From the NCBI RefSeq assembly GCF_002086485.1, contig NZ_MVHF01000006.1:62001-126000 (forward strand): DNA of 64,000 nt. The letters run 5' to 3'. The notes under the pieces are model-generated. The model saw only the letters and a program-made list of their open reading frames with translations, was not told the origin of the DNA and did no database searches. This DNA is from Mycobacterium aquaticum (GTDB taxonomy: Bacteria > Actinomycetota > Actinomycetes > Mycobacteriales > Mycobacteriaceae). Made by a program: the position numbers and the translations under genes. Shown piece after piece: positions 16,616 through 25,568 of the stretch. Position 1 is the first letter of the stretch. Each line of letters begins with the position of its first letter.

Positions 16616-18298
16616 ATGACTGGACAGGAGTATGACGTCGTCGTAGTCGGCAGCGGCGCTGCCGGCATGGTCGCCGCCCTCACAGCTGCCCACCAGGGCC
16701 TCTCGACAGTACTGGTAGAGAAGGCCCCGCACTATGGAGGTTCCACCGCGCGGTCCGGCGGCGGGGTGTGGATCCCGAACAACGAGATTCTCAAGCGTGA
16801 TGGGGTCAAAGACACCCGAGACGCCGCGCGCACGTACCTCCATACGATCGTCGGCGACGTGGTGCCCGCCGAGAAGATCGACACCTATCTCGACCGTGGT
16901 CCGGAGATGTTGTCGTTCGTGCTGAAGAACTCGCCACTGAAGCTCTGCTGGGTGCCCGGGTACTCGGACTACTACCCCGAGACGCCAGGCGGTAAGCCCA
17001 CCGGTCGTTCCGTGGAGCCCAAGCCCTTCAATGCCAAGAAGCTCGGCCCCGACCTGGACGGCCTGGAGCCGCCGTACGGCAAGGTGCCGATGAACATGGT
17101 CGTGATGCAGCAGGACTACGTGCGGCTCAACCAGCTCAAGCGTCATCCCCGCGGCGTGCTGCGCAGCCTCAAGGTCGGCATCCGGTCCATGTGGGCCAAC
17201 GCCACCGGCAAGAACCTGGTCGGGATGGGTCGTGCCCTGATCGCGCCGCTGCGCATCGGGCTGCGCGACGCCGGTGTGCCGGTTCTGCTCAACACCGCGC
17301 TGACCGACCTCTACGTCGAGGACGGCGCGGTGCGCGGTATCTATGTGCGCACGGCAGGTTCACCGGAATCGGCTGAGCCGGAACTGATCCGGGCCCGGCG
17401 CGGTGTCATCCTCGGCAGCGGCGGGTTCGAACACAACGAACAGATGCGGGTCAAATACCAGCGCGCTCCGATCACGACCGAGTGGACCGTCGGCGCCAAG
17501 GCGAATACCGGCGACGGCATCATTGCCGCCGAAAAGCTCGGCGCGGCACTGGAACTCATGGAGGATGCGTGGTGGGGGCCGACGGTGCCGCTCGTCGACG
17601 CGCCGTGGTTCGCCCTCTCCGAACGCAATTCTCCCGGCTCCATCATCGTCAACATGTCCGGTAAGCGGTTCATGAACGAGTCCATGCCCTACGTCGAGGC
17701 CTGCCACCATATGTACGGCGGCCAGTACGGCCAGGGCCCCGGGCCCGGCGAGAATGTTCCGGCCTGGCTGGTCTTCGACCAGCAGTACCGCAACCGCTAC
17801 ATCTTTGCGGGACTGCAACCCGGACAGCGCATTCCGAAGCGGTGGCTGGAATCCGGCGTGGTGGTTTCAGCGCCGACGCTGGCCGAACTCGCAGACAAGA
17901 TGGGGCTGCCTGCCGACGCATTCACCGAAACCGTCGAGCGGTTCAACGGCTTCGCCCGCACCGGCGTCGACGCCGACTTCAAGCGCGGCGACAGCGCGTA
18001 CGACCGCTACTACGGCGACCCCACCAACAAGCCGAACCCCAACCTCGGCGAGATCAAGCACGGCCCGTTCTACGCGGCCAAGATGGTGCCCGGTGACCTC
18101 GGCACCAAGGGCGGTGTGCGCACCGATGTCCACGGCAGGGCGCTGCGCGACGACAACTCCGTCATCGAGGGCCTCTACGCCGCGGGTAACGTCAGCTCGC
18201 CGGTGATGGGGCACACCTACCCCGGCCCCGGCGGGACCATCGGCCCCGCGATGACATTCGGATACCTGGCGGCTCTCGATATCGCCGGAAAGGCCTGA
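16616..18298 (+). CDS. kstD: 3-ketosteroid delta-1-dehydrogenase KstD
   Basis: A 561-residue FAD enzyme that introduces the 1,2 double bond in ring A of 3-ketosteroids, the step needed for ring B opening. The FAD-binding N-terminus reads VVVVGSGAAGMVAAL at residues 9-23, followed by EKAPHYGGSTARSGGG. The conserved C-terminal end GHTYPGPGGTIGPAMTFGYL closes the flavin site. The frame continues 24 codons upstream to 16544, but I take the ATG at 16616. It gives the family length (M. tuberculosis Rv3537 is 563 residues) and leaves the operator outside the coding region. It forms a pair with hsd4B one base downstream. Confidence 0.95.
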   Translation: MTGQEYDVVVVGSGAAGMVAALTAAHQGLSTVLVEKAPHYGGSTARSGGGVWIPNNEILKRDGVKDTRDAARTYLHTIVGDVVPAEKIDTYLDRGPEMLSFVLKNSPLKLCWVPGYSDYYPETPGGKPTGRSVEPKPFNAKKLGPDLDGLEPPYGKVPMNMVVMQQDYVRLNQLKRHPRGVLRSLKVGIRSMWANATGKNLVGMGRALIAPLRIGLRDAGVPVLLNTALTDLYVEDGAVRGIYVRTAGSPESAEPELIRARRGVILGSGGFEHNEQMRVKYQRAPITTEWTVGAKANTGDGIIAAEKLGAALELMEDAWWGPTVPLVDAPWFALSERNSPGSIIVNMSGKRFMNESMPYVEACHHMYGGQYGQGPGPGENVPAWLVFDQQYRNRYIFAGLQPGQRIPKRWLESGVVVSAPTLAELADKMGLPADAFTETVERFNGFARTGVDADFKRGDSAYDRYYGDPTNKPNPNLGEIKHGPFYAAKMVPGDLGTKGGVRTDVHGRALRDDNSVIEGLYAAGNVSSPVMGHTYPGPGGTIGPAMTFGYLAALDIAGKA

Positions 18299-18299
18299 T

Positions 18300-19160
18300 A
18301 TGCCCATCGATGTCGACAAAGCGCTGGCCGCTGAATTGGATCCCATCGAATTCTCGTGGACCAGCAGCGATATCCAGCTGTACCACCTGGGCCTCGGCGC
18401 CGGTGCCGACCCGATGGCCCAGCGCGAGCTGCGCTACCTGATCGACGACACACCCCAGGTGCTGCCGACTTTCGGCAACGTCGCGGCCAGCTTCCACATG
18501 ACCGCACCGCCGACGGTGCAGTTCCCCGGCATCGACATCGAGCTGTCCAAAGTGCTGCACGCCAGCGAGGCGGTCAGCGTGCCGGGCCCGATCCCGCCCA
18601 GCGGAACCGCGAAGTCGATTCAGCGGTTCACCGAGATCTGGGACAAGGGCAAGGCCGCAGTCATCGTCAGCGAGACCACGGTGACCGATCCGGCAGGAAC
18701 AGTGCTGTGGACCACCAAGCGGTCGATCTTCGCCCGCGGCGAAGGTGGCTTCGGCGGCGAACGCGGCCCATCGACGTCAGTCGAAATACCTGATCGTGCA
18801 CCGGATCTCGAGGTACCGCTGCCCACGCTGCCGCAGCAGGCCCTGCTGTACCGGTTGTGTGGGGACCGCAATCCGCTGCACTCGGATCCTGCGTTCGCCG
18901 CGGCCGCCGGATTCGACCGGCCGATCCTGCACGGCCTGTGCACCTACGGCATCGGCTGCAAGGCCATCGTGGACAACCTGCTCGACGGCGACGTGACACA
19001 GGTGGCGAGCTACGGTGCCCGGTTCGCCGGTGTGGTGTTCCCGGGAGAAACGCTGCAGGCCAACATCTGGAAGGAAGACGGCAGGTTCGTCGGCGTGCTC
19101 ACGGCACCGAGCCGCGACAACACCGTCGTGCTCTCCGGCGTCGAGCTTGTCCCGGCATAG
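18300..19160 (+). CDS. hsd4B: MaoC-like double hot-dog hydratase (Rv3538/hsd4B type)
   Basis: A 286-residue two-domain MaoC-like enoyl-CoA hydratase, equal in length to M. tuberculosis Rv3538. The N-terminal degenerate hot-dog domain covers about residues 1-150. The C-terminal domain has the hydratase-2 motif GDRNPLHSDPAFAAAAGF with its Asp and His, followed by RPILHGLCTYG. It likely hydrates an unsaturated CoA intermediate in cholesterol side-chain or ring breakdown; the exact substrate is not visible. It starts one base after the kstD stop, so it is cotranscribed from the KstR-controlled promoter. The old name hsd4B suggests a dehydrogenase, but no SDR domain is present. Confidence 0.88.
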   Translation: MPIDVDKALAAELDPIEFSWTSSDIQLYHLGLGAGADPMAQRELRYLIDDTPQVLPTFGNVAASFHMTAPPTVQFPGIDIELSKVLHASEAVSVPGPIPPSGTAKSIQRFTEIWDKGKAAVIVSETTVTDPAGTVLWTTKRSIFARGEGGFGGERGPSTSVEIPDRAPDLEVPLPTLPQQALLYRLCGDRNPLHSDPAFAAAAGFDRPILHGLCTYGIGCKAIVDNLLDGDVTQVASYGARFAGVVFPGETLQANIWKEDGRFVGVLTAPSRDNTVVLSGVELVPA

Positions 19161-19331
19161 TTGACGCCCGCCGCCGAGCCCCGCGAATTGCCCTGTCCGC
19201 CTATCTTTTCCAGATACCGCCCATGCGTTCGGCAACGGTCTTGCACCAACCCGCCGCGCCCGCAACCCCGCCGGTCGAGGATCGCCGAAGCGAACGCGGC
19301 CGATGTCACGACAGCTGGGTCTGAAATTCGC

Positions 19332-19337
19332 TATCGT
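19332..19337 (+). promoter_or_regulatory. Candidate -10 element for a leaderless transcript
   Basis: TATCGT fits the actinobacterial TANNNT -10 hexamer. It ends six bases before the ATG of the small Cys/His-rich gene, which has no ribosome-binding site. That spacing is typical for transcripts that begin at the start codon. Confidence 0.4.
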
Positions 19338-19343
19338 TGTCGG

Positions 19344-19532
19344 ATGCGTCACAGTGATTGCCAATGTGGTCATCAGCATTCGGCGCATCAGCACTACCGA
19401 CGCGGCACTGATTGCGCGTTGTGTCCGTGCCGCCGATATCGGCCCAACACCTTCCGCGGCAAGCTGGGCGCAATGGCATCGCGCCTGGTACGCCGCGGTG
19501 GCGCAGAGCCGAATTCCTTGAATGGGCAATGA
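19344..19532 (+). CDS. Small Cys/His-rich protein, putative metal-binding
   Basis: A 62-residue protein whose first half is dense in cysteine and histidine: DCQCGHQHSAHQHY at residues 5-18, then GTDCALCPCRRYRP at 21-34. Two Cys-x-Cys/Cys-x-x-Cys-x-Cys groups flanking clustered histidines look like a compact zinc-binding module. I recall short mycobacterial proteins with a CGH...H.HYR.GTDC..C.C pattern, but I cannot name a function. The C-terminal part is basic. It lies in the gap between hsd4B and the glycan island and is followed by a hairpin at 19574. The pattern of ordered Cys and His residues is what separates it from a chance frame. Confidence 0.55.
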   Translation: MRHSDCQCGHQHSAHQHYRRGTDCALCPCRRYRPNTFRGKLGAMASRLVRRGGAEPNSLNGQ

Positions 19533-19573
19533 TTTGTCGCTGTCGTCAGGGGCGCGCCCCGGCTCGACCGATG

Positions 19574-19593
19574 ACCACTGCCACCGCAGTGGT
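19574..19593 (+). terminator. Hairpin after the small Cys/His-rich gene
   Basis: ACCACTGC pairs perfectly with GCAGTGGT across a CACC loop. It lies 41 bases after the small gene and has no U-run, so termination is only a possibility. Nothing else of note is seen between 19594 and 19719. Confidence 0.35.
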
Positions 19594-19719
19594 GCCAGCC
19601 CGTCCGAGGGCTCTGAACTCGGGCGGATCGGTCGCCACATAGCGGAGCAGCCGTAGCCCTTCCCCCGCGGGCGGCTGCGGTTCAGGTCGACTTCGTCGCC
19701 AGGGCCGAACTTCGCTAGC

Positions 19720-20793
19720 ATGACGGGCAGCGCGCACGGCAGCGCCAGTGAGTACAGCCAATATCGCGAAGTCGCCACGCGTACGGACACCGGGGAGCCC
19801 GTCTTGATTCCACGCCGACGGCGCCTCACGTCGATCCCCCGAGCACTGGCCGCGCTCGTCGGTGTGTTCGCCCTCACCTTCTCACCGTGGAGCGGGCTGG
19901 CGCAGTCCGAACCAGCAGCATCCAGTTGGTCCAGTGGCGCTTACCTCGGCACCTACGGCAATCGCCCGGCGGCAGAGAAGTTCGCCGCGTATCGGGGTCA
20001 AGATCTCGCGATCGTGAGCGTCTTCCTCGAACGCTCGACGTGGGACGCGCTGCGCAACGACACCTGGGGTGTCGAGAGGTACGCCGGGTTTCCGGGTCGG
20101 CTCTCGGTCGCGGTGCCGCTCATCCCGACGAACGAGTCGACCACCCTGGGCGCGATTGCCAACGGAACCCACGACGACGACTTCGTCCAGATAGCTCGCA
20201 ACCTCGTTGCCCACAAGCGTGGCGACGCCGACATTCGGCTGGGCTGGGAATTCAATGGCGACTGGTACGGATGGTCAGCATGGGACCCGAAGTCCTTCGT
20301 TGCTGCGTATCGCAGGGTTGCCAAGATCTTCCGCCAGGAAAGCCCGGCGTTCACTCTTGACTGGAACGGCAACGCTGTGCAGTCGGCATCGGGCCACGAC
20401 CCGTTCACGGAGAGCTACCCGGGCGACGACGTCGTCGATGTCGTCGGCGTGGATGCCTACGATTGGGCCGACAATGCAATCACCGACGGTGAGTCGTTCT
20501 CGCGGTGGCGCGACCAGCCGCACGGCATAGCCGCTTGGCTGTCGTTCGCCAGGGCCCACCACAAGCCTCTGGCGATCCCCGAATGGGGTGTCGTCGGTGG
20601 CACCGACGGCCAGGGCGACAATCCGGCCTACATCCGAGGAATGTACGAGTTCTTCCAGCAGAACCGCCCCGACATTGCGTACGAGGCCTACTTCAATCAG
20701 CAGGCCAGCCTGGCCAATTCGCTGATCGATCCGGTTCAGATGCCCGCATCCAGTGCCGTGTACGCCGAGCTGTGGCATCGCGCAGGCAGATGA
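19720..20793 (+). CDS. Secreted glycoside hydrolase family 26-like protein
   Basis: A 357-residue exported protein with a (beta/alpha)8 glycosidase domain. The GH26 signature is visible: RLGWEFNGDWYGW carries the acid/base Glu, and LAIPEWGV carries the nucleophile Glu near residue 285. GH26 enzymes act on beta-mannans, and some on mixed-linkage glucans or xylans. An arginine-rich stretch and a hydrophobic core (RALAALVGVFALTF) make a signal peptide that ends near AQSEPAAS. From the ATG at 19720 about 28 residues precede it; a TTG at 19804 would place the signal peptide at the very start and may be the true start. It converges with the acyltransferase gene. It may trim or depolymerise the glycan made by the island. 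Confidence 0.8.
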   Translation: MTGSAHGSASEYSQYREVATRTDTGEPVLIPRRRRLTSIPRALAALVGVFALTFSPWSGLAQSEPAASSWSSGAYLGTYGNRPAAEKFAAYRGQDLAIVSVFLERSTWDALRNDTWGVERYAGFPGRLSVAVPLIPTNESTTLGAIANGTHDDDFVQIARNLVAHKRGDADIRLGWEFNGDWYGWSAWDPKSFVAAYRRVAKIFRQESPAFTLDWNGNAVQSASGHDPFTESYPGDDVVDVVGVDAYDWADNAITDGESFSRWRDQPHGIAAWLSFARAHHKPLAIPEWGVVGGTDGQGDNPAYIRGMYEFFQQNRPDIAYEAYFNQQASLANSLIDPVQMPASSAVYAELWHRAGR

Positions 20794-20802
20794 CCACCGA
20801 CG

Positions 20803-22074
20803 TCACCGCGGGCATTGCGTAGCCAGCGGTAGAAACCGCATGGGATCGGCCAGATAGCGCACAGCTCGGTCAATGGTGTCGCTTTCAACGGCGTTGTCGT
20901 TGAACGAGATCGAGATGTTTCGGGTGTCGCCGATCCGACTGTTCAGAACAGTGACGGCGTGCGGCCCCGCGGTGTCGAGCAGAGCGGTGAGGGATCGATC
21001 ACCGCCCATCCGCCACGGTGCGTCGTCGATCATTCGTACGGTGCCCAGATCCGAGTACATGACGTGAGCGGGCGCACCGGGCCGATAGGTCCTCGTCGGA
21101 CCAAACGGACCGCGCCCGAACGGCAGCATGGCCCGTGCCGAGACCACAGCCATCCCCGCCAGCGGCACTGCCGCCATCACGAGGTCGCGTACCCGTGCGC
21201 TGACCGCGGGCAAGGTGTCGTCCGACGCAAACGGAACTTCGAGGCCGATGATGAAATTCCCGTTGGCCCTTTGCCGCCGGGCCAGGTAGCGCCGACAGTC
21301 GAAAGCCGTCATGACCCGGTCGGTCATCGACAACCCGGCCGCCTGCAGCGCTTGCCGAACGATGTACAACCACACTGCAGCGCTTCCCGGCGTGTCGGCC
21401 TGCGCGGACCGCCAGTCATGCACCGCGGCCTCCGCGTCGGCGTCGATGTGTGCGATCCGGACCGCAAACGAGGGAGACCAGGGCACCGGATCGTCTGCGC
21501 CACCACTGTCAGCCGGCCGTTGAAACCGCTGTTCTGCTGCGTATCGCACCGCCGGCCGGGCCCAGTGCGGATTCGCACCGAACGTCCGGATCACCGACCG
21601 CAGCAATGCCAGCGGTGTGTCGTTGTCGGTTGTCCACCGTGACATCCGCCCGCCGGAATGGTCGAACAACGCACCGATCAATTCGAGCGCGAAACGCGCG
21701 TCACCGAGACCATGGTCGACGTCGAGTGCGATATGTCGCTCTGAAGCATGGATCTCCAGGGCAGCCCGCGCTCCCGGCCGTCGACGAATGTGCTGCAACA
21801 CTGCCGTCTTGCCGGCCGCTACCACCGACCGCGGCAATTCGCGCACCGCCACCAGTTCCGAAGGCGCGTATCGCCACAGCCGCGTCGCCGGATGCGGATC
21901 CAACGCCACCCTGGTGTGGGGTCCCGCCATGGCGATCCTGGCCAGTGCCTCCTCGAGCACGGAGGTATGCGGAACGTCGAGTTCGCCGAACAAGGCAACG
22001 AATCGTGCCCCAGCAAGCATCCGGTCGGTACCACTGGCCCATTGCCGCGACGGTGTCCGGCCATTCGCGATCAT
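20803..22074 (-). CDS. Condensation-domain (PapA/WES-like) acyltransferase
   Basis: A 423-residue CoA-dependent acyltransferase-like protein of the condensation superfamily. The active-site HxxxD appears as DVDHGLGDARF near residues 118-128, a variant of the usual HHxxxDG. The start (SGTDRMLAGARFVALFGELD) and the late DFGWG-equivalent region (MYSDLGTVRMID near residue 345) agree with a two-lobed PapA/wax-ester-synthase fold of about 420 residues. Such enzymes add acyl groups to sugars such as trehalose or to alcohols. No signal peptide is seen, so it acts inside the cell or at the inner face of the membrane. Its place in the glycan island suggests acylation of a glycan or glycolipid. The substrate is unknown. 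Confidence 0.7.
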   Translation of the reverse strand: MIANGRTPSRQWASGTDRMLAGARFVALFGELDVPHTSVLEEALARIAMAGPHTRVALDPHPATRLWRYAPSELVAVRELPRSVVAAGKTAVLQHIRRRPGARAALEIHASERHIALDVDHGLGDARFALELIGALFDHSGGRMSRWTTDNDTPLALLRSVIRTFGANPHWARPAVRYAAEQRFQRPADSGGADDPVPWSPSFAVRIAHIDADAEAAVHDWRSAQADTPGSAAVWLYIVRQALQAAGLSMTDRVMTAFDCRRYLARRQRANGNFIIGLEVPFASDDTLPAVSARVRDLVMAAVPLAGMAVVSARAMLPFGRGPFGPTRTYRPGAPAHVMYSDLGTVRMIDDAPWRMGGDRSLTALLDTAGPHAVTVLNSRIGDTRNISISFNDNAVESDTIDRAVRYLADPMRFLPLATQCPR

Positions 22075-22317
22075 GAGGGCATCAGTCCCACCCGAGTAGC
22101 TCGCGCGCCGAACAGCACCCCGTCCACATTGTCGTCGGTCACCCTCAGAATCAACTCCGTCGCCCGGCTATCCACTCAGTTGTTTGCTGACCTCGGTTTC
22201 TGGTGATCGCCAGGATATCGACTCCACTGGGCAGACACGCCGCCAGAGGTGCGACTATGTGGGGTAGCGTCCAACGGTGCGGCGCTCGGAGGCTCGCAGA
22301 GATCGATTTCGCGTTCT

Positions 22318-23142
22318 ATGGCGCAGGCAAACGAAGGGTGGACGACCATTGTGACGTGCCCGAATGGTCACGACAACCCCGTAAACACGCTGTTCTGTAG
22401 AGAATGCGCAACCCAGATCGTGGCGAAGACCGTCTGCGTCCACGGTCACCTCAATGACGACGACAACCGGTTCTGCGGCCAGTGCTCGGCTCCGGTCGCC
22501 GCTCCGACCCCGACGCCGTCTCAGACCGGACGGTGGAACGTCGACCCCACGACGCGCCATCAATACCGCTACTGGGACGGCGAAGCCTGGACCGAACATG
22601 TCGTCGACAACGGGGCGTTCGACACCGACCCCGTTCCGAAGCCCGAACCACGCCCGCGCACCCGCGCAGAAGTCTGGCTGCCCCGGGCAGCGGCGCTTGG
22701 AATGACCGTCGTGAGCGCATTGCTCGTTGTCGCAGCATTCAGCACGCTGCAATCCATCCGGAAGTCCGAACCGACGCCGGCCACGACAGCCGAGCCCATC
22801 CTCGCGCCCCAGACCCCGGCACCGGTACCGGCAGCGGCACCCCAGGCTCAACAGACCACACACCAACCGGGGCAGTTCGCCGTCATCGGTGCCTCGTGCC
22901 TCCCTGCCAGTCGCACAGCCGTCACTGCGGATAAATCTGTCGCGTATTGCGAACATGTGCAGGGCACGGAGTTCTTCGTGTGGTCGCTGGTCCGTGGCGA
23001 GATCACCTATCCGACCAGTGCTGACCCGAGTCAGTTGACGGATCCTCCGGTCGCGGTGTGCATGGAACAAACGGGACGGTCTCCGCAGGATTGCATCGAA
23101 TACCTCCAGCGGCCAAGCGATCCTGGCGATGGCGGCCGTTAG
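22318..23142 (+). CDS. Membrane protein with zinc ribbons and a DUF2510 domain
   Basis: A 274-residue protein. The N-terminus has two zinc-ribbon-like Cys pairs (CPNGH...CREC and CVHGH...CGQC, about residues 12-60). A DUF2510 module follows, shown by RYWDGEAWTEHV. A single membrane helix (ALGMTVVSALLVVAAF) near residue 145 is followed by a Pro/Ala/Thr/Gln-rich linker and an extracytoplasmic domain with three or four cysteines (ASCLPAS, AYCEHV, VCMEQTG, DCIEYL). The ribbons would be cytoplasmic and the C-terminal part outside. The frame opens at 22249, but I choose the ATG at 22318; a GTG at 22351 just before the ribbon is possible. Its stop overlaps the lipase start by 14 bases. The role is unknown. 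Confidence 0.7.
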   Translation: MAQANEGWTTIVTCPNGHDNPVNTLFCRECATQIVAKTVCVHGHLNDDDNRFCGQCSAPVAAPTPTPSQTGRWNVDPTTRHQYRYWDGEAWTEHVVDNGAFDTDPVPKPEPRPRTRAEVWLPRAAALGMTVVSALLVVAAFSTLQSIRKSEPTPATTAEPILAPQTPAPVPAAAPQAQQTTHQPGQFAVIGASCLPASRTAVTADKSVAYCEHVQGTEFFVWSLVRGEITYPTSADPSQLTDPPVAVCMEQTGRSPQDCIEYLQRPSDPGDGGR

Positions 23143-24352
23143 GCAACGTGCGCGGGTCCCGGTCGGCTTCCTACTCGTCGTCCTGCTCGGCCTGGCGGTG
23201 GCGGGATGCAGCACAGGTGGTGGGGACGTATCGGCCGCGCAGCCGATAAGGACGCCGCCGCCCGACGTGGCCGCCGAAGCCTGGTCAGCCCGTGGACATG
23301 TGATCGAACGGACGCCGTTCAACCCGAACCTGAACGATCCGGTGATCGGCGACGCGTGGCGGGCGGTCTACACCTCGGTGTCCGGCGTTGACGGCCGGAC
23401 GCGTGAGATTTCGGGCTCCTTCTTCATCCCGCACGGCGACCCGCCCCAAGGTGGTTGGCCAGTCATCTCCCTCGCACACGGAACGACGGGAATCGACAAC
23501 GCATGCGGTCCCTCGACACATGCCGACCTGATGGGCTATCTCGGCGAGGTCCGCTCGTATCTGGCCGACGGGTATGCCGTCGCCATGACCGACTATGAGG
23601 GGCTCGGCTCGCCGGGCAGCCACCCGTACCTCGAACCGAAGTCCGCGGCGTTCAACGTCATCGACGCGGTACGCGCACTGCACGAACTCACCTCGACGGT
23701 GTCGCGACGGTGGGTTGCTGTCGGGACGTCACAAGGCGGCCAGGCGACGTGGGCCGCCGACGAACTGAACGCCTTCTACGGCGACGGCGTCGACCTGATC
23801 GGCAGTGTCGCGATGTCGCCTGCCGCGAACGTGACGGGTCTTGCCGACCTGGCATGGTCGGGACAGTTGACCAACGACCAGGAGATGTACTTCCCCCTGC
23901 TGATCGAGGGCGTGCAGCGGTACAACGCCGAGTTGGACCTCAGCCGATACGTGCATGGGCGGATTGCCGCCGGAATGGGTGTACTGGCCCAGTGCCGATC
24001 ACCGGTCGGAGATTTGCTCAGCAAGGCCTACGCAGAAGAGGAACTCAAGCCGGACAGACGACGCGACGTCGATGCGCTGCGCCGGGCACTGCAGAGGATC
24101 GCGCTGCCGCAGCAGCCCGTCACCGTGCCCATGCTTGTGGTCTCCGGCGACAACGACCAGACCGTTCGGCCGCAGTGGGTGTCCGCGGCGGTGCAGCAAA
24201 CCTGCGGGCTCGGCGGTCGAATCGAGCACGTGCAAATCCCAGGTGCCGGCCATGCCGAGCTGCCCCCCGACGCGGACAAAAAAGTACGGCAGTGGATAGC
24301 TGACCGTTTCGGCGACGTAGCCGCACCCTCCAACTGCGCCCCAAATCCCTGA
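23129..24352 (+). CDS. LIP-family secretory lipase/esterase lipoprotein
   Basis: A 407-residue exported alpha/beta hydrolase. Residues 1-27 form a lipoprotein signal peptide with lipobox LAVAGC. The domain matches the secretory lipase (LIP) family: SLAHGTTGI holds the oxyanion region, GTSQGG the nucleophile Ser near residue 199, SGDNDQTV the acid Asp, and GAGHAELP the catalytic His. The mycobacterial relative that comes to mind is Rv1592c. Cotranscription with the DUF2510 gene is shown by the 14-base overlap. It may remove acyl chains from surface lipids or from an acylated glycan; the substrate is unknown. It converges with the GH16 gene 22 bases later. Confidence 0.85.
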   Translation: MAAVRQRARVPVGFLLVVLLGLAVAGCSTGGGDVSAAQPIRTPPPDVAAEAWSARGHVIERTPFNPNLNDPVIGDAWRAVYTSVSGVDGRTREISGSFFIPHGDPPQGGWPVISLAHGTTGIDNACGPSTHADLMGYLGEVRSYLADGYAVAMTDYEGLGSPGSHPYLEPKSAAFNVIDAVRALHELTSTVSRRWVAVGTSQGGQATWAADELNAFYGDGVDLIGSVAMSPAANVTGLADLAWSGQLTNDQEMYFPLLIEGVQRYNAELDLSRYVHGRIAAGMGVLAQCRSPVGDLLSKAYAEEELKPDRRRDVDALRRALQRIALPQQPVTVPMLVVSGDNDQTVRPQWVSAAVQQTCGLGGRIEHVQIPGAGHAELPPDADKKVRQWIADRFGDVAAPSNCAPNP

Positions 24353-24368
24353 TCGCAGAGCCGAGAGC

Positions 24369-24383
24369 CCCGCATCATGCGGG
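24369..24383. terminator. Short hairpin between convergent lipase and GH16 genes
   Basis: CCCGC and GCGGG pair around ATCAT, 16 bases after the lipase stop and overlapping the GH16 stop region. The stem is short and no U-run follows, so this is a weak candidate for a shared terminator. Confidence 0.3.
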
Positions 24384-25568
24384 ATCGAACCTGAACCAGT
24401 CCACCAGCATCGTCGCCGGCCAAGGAGTGGTCGCATCCGGTTGGCCGGACGAATTGTCGCCGACAGAGATGTTCAAGATCGCGTACATCGGCTGATCGTC
24501 GAATACCCATTGCTGGTTGCTGGTCAGCATCGCCTTCGTGTAGGTGCCCAAGGTGGTGTTGTCGATGCCGATGACCACCTGGCCTGCCGATCGGCGCACC
24601 CAATAGGTGTGGAAGTCCGTGCTGAGGTCGGCGATCGGCCCCTGGGTACCGATCATGTAGTCGGCGGAAGCGCCGGCCGGGCGCTGCACCCACGGCCCGT
24701 GCAACGTTGTGTAGTAGTAGGTTGCGAGCTTGGGCAGCTCCATGAGATCGATTTCGCCGCACTGCGGCCAGCCGACGGTATCGACGTTCGATCCGAGCAG
24801 CCAGAATGCAGGCGAGATGCCTTTGCCCGACGGCATTTTGATGCGGGCCGACATCGTGCCGTACACCATGTTCACCTTGCCGCGCGTGACCAATCGGCCC
24901 GAGGTGTATCCCGTCGACGTCTTCAACGCCTGAATGATCAAGTTTCCGTTGCCGTCGAGGCGAATGTTCTGAGGGGAATTCGTGTAGTTCTGAAGTTGAC
25001 CGTTGCTGTTCCACTGCCCGGTGTCGTAATCCCAATACTGGCTGCTGGGTTGGGTTCCGGCGGCGCCGACGAAGTCGTCGAACACTGCGCCTGCGGAGGT
25101 GCCGCCCGTCTGCACGGTCACCCGGTCGAGGCCGAGTGCACGGGAGCAGTTTCCTCTGCGATATGGGTTGGTGAAGGCCACGCTGAGCGTGTGCGTGCCG
25201 GCCTGAAGGGCGACAGTCATGCTGTAGTCCGCCCATGAAGTTGCCGAGACGGCTGTTGGAGATGTTGCCTTCCCGTCGATGGCCACCGTCATGGATGGCG
25301 CGCCCTTGCACAGTTGTCCCTTCGCCCGTATCGACAGGGCAGTTGCCGGGGACGACAGCGAAATATTCGTGGTCGCCTGTGCCGTTGTCCACAGTCCGAG
25401 GGCGGCGCCGCCAGAGGCAGTCGCGTCGGCGTACACACTGCCCGCCCCTACCGGAGTCACGACCATGGTCTCGGCTTCGAGTGTGCTGACCGCGGCCCCC
25501 GCCGGGGCAACCGGTGCCGCGAATACGGCAACCATGAGACTCACGAGAGCTAGGCGCGGATATCTCAC
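24375..25568 (-). CDS. Secreted GH16 endoglycosidase with N-terminal carbohydrate-binding-like domain
   Basis: A 397-residue exported enzyme. A signal peptide at residues 1-30 ends at PAGAA. Residues about 32-155 form a beta-sandwich with two cysteines and the features of a ligand-binding module (LEAETMVV, AGTHTLSVAF). The GH16 domain follows from about residue 165, with the catalytic EIDLME box and the conserved WPQCGEID context. GH16 enzymes cleave beta-1,3- or mixed beta-glucans, galactans and related polymers. I choose the GTG at 25568, which has GGAG seven bases before it and starts directly at the signal peptide. The longer frame to 25721 has no such features. It is divergent from a second GH16 gene and resembles it closely over the catalytic part. 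Confidence 0.87.
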   Translation of the reverse strand: MRYPRLALVSLMVAVFAAPVAPAGAAVSTLEAETMVVTPVGAGSVYADATASGGAALGLWTTAQATTNISLSSPATALSIRAKGQLCKGAPSMTVAIDGKATSPTAVSATSWADYSMTVALQAGTHTLSVAFTNPYRRGNCSRALGLDRVTVQTGGTSAGAVFDDFVGAAGTQPSSQYWDYDTGQWNSNGQLQNYTNSPQNIRLDGNGNLIIQALKTSTGYTSGRLVTRGKVNMVYGTMSARIKMPSGKGISPAFWLLGSNVDTVGWPQCGEIDLMELPKLATYYYTTLHGPWVQRPAGASADYMIGTQGPIADLSTDFHTYWVRRSAGQVVIGIDNTTLGTYTKAMLTSNQQWVFDDQPMYAILNISVGDNSSGQPDATTPWPATMLVDWFRFDPA

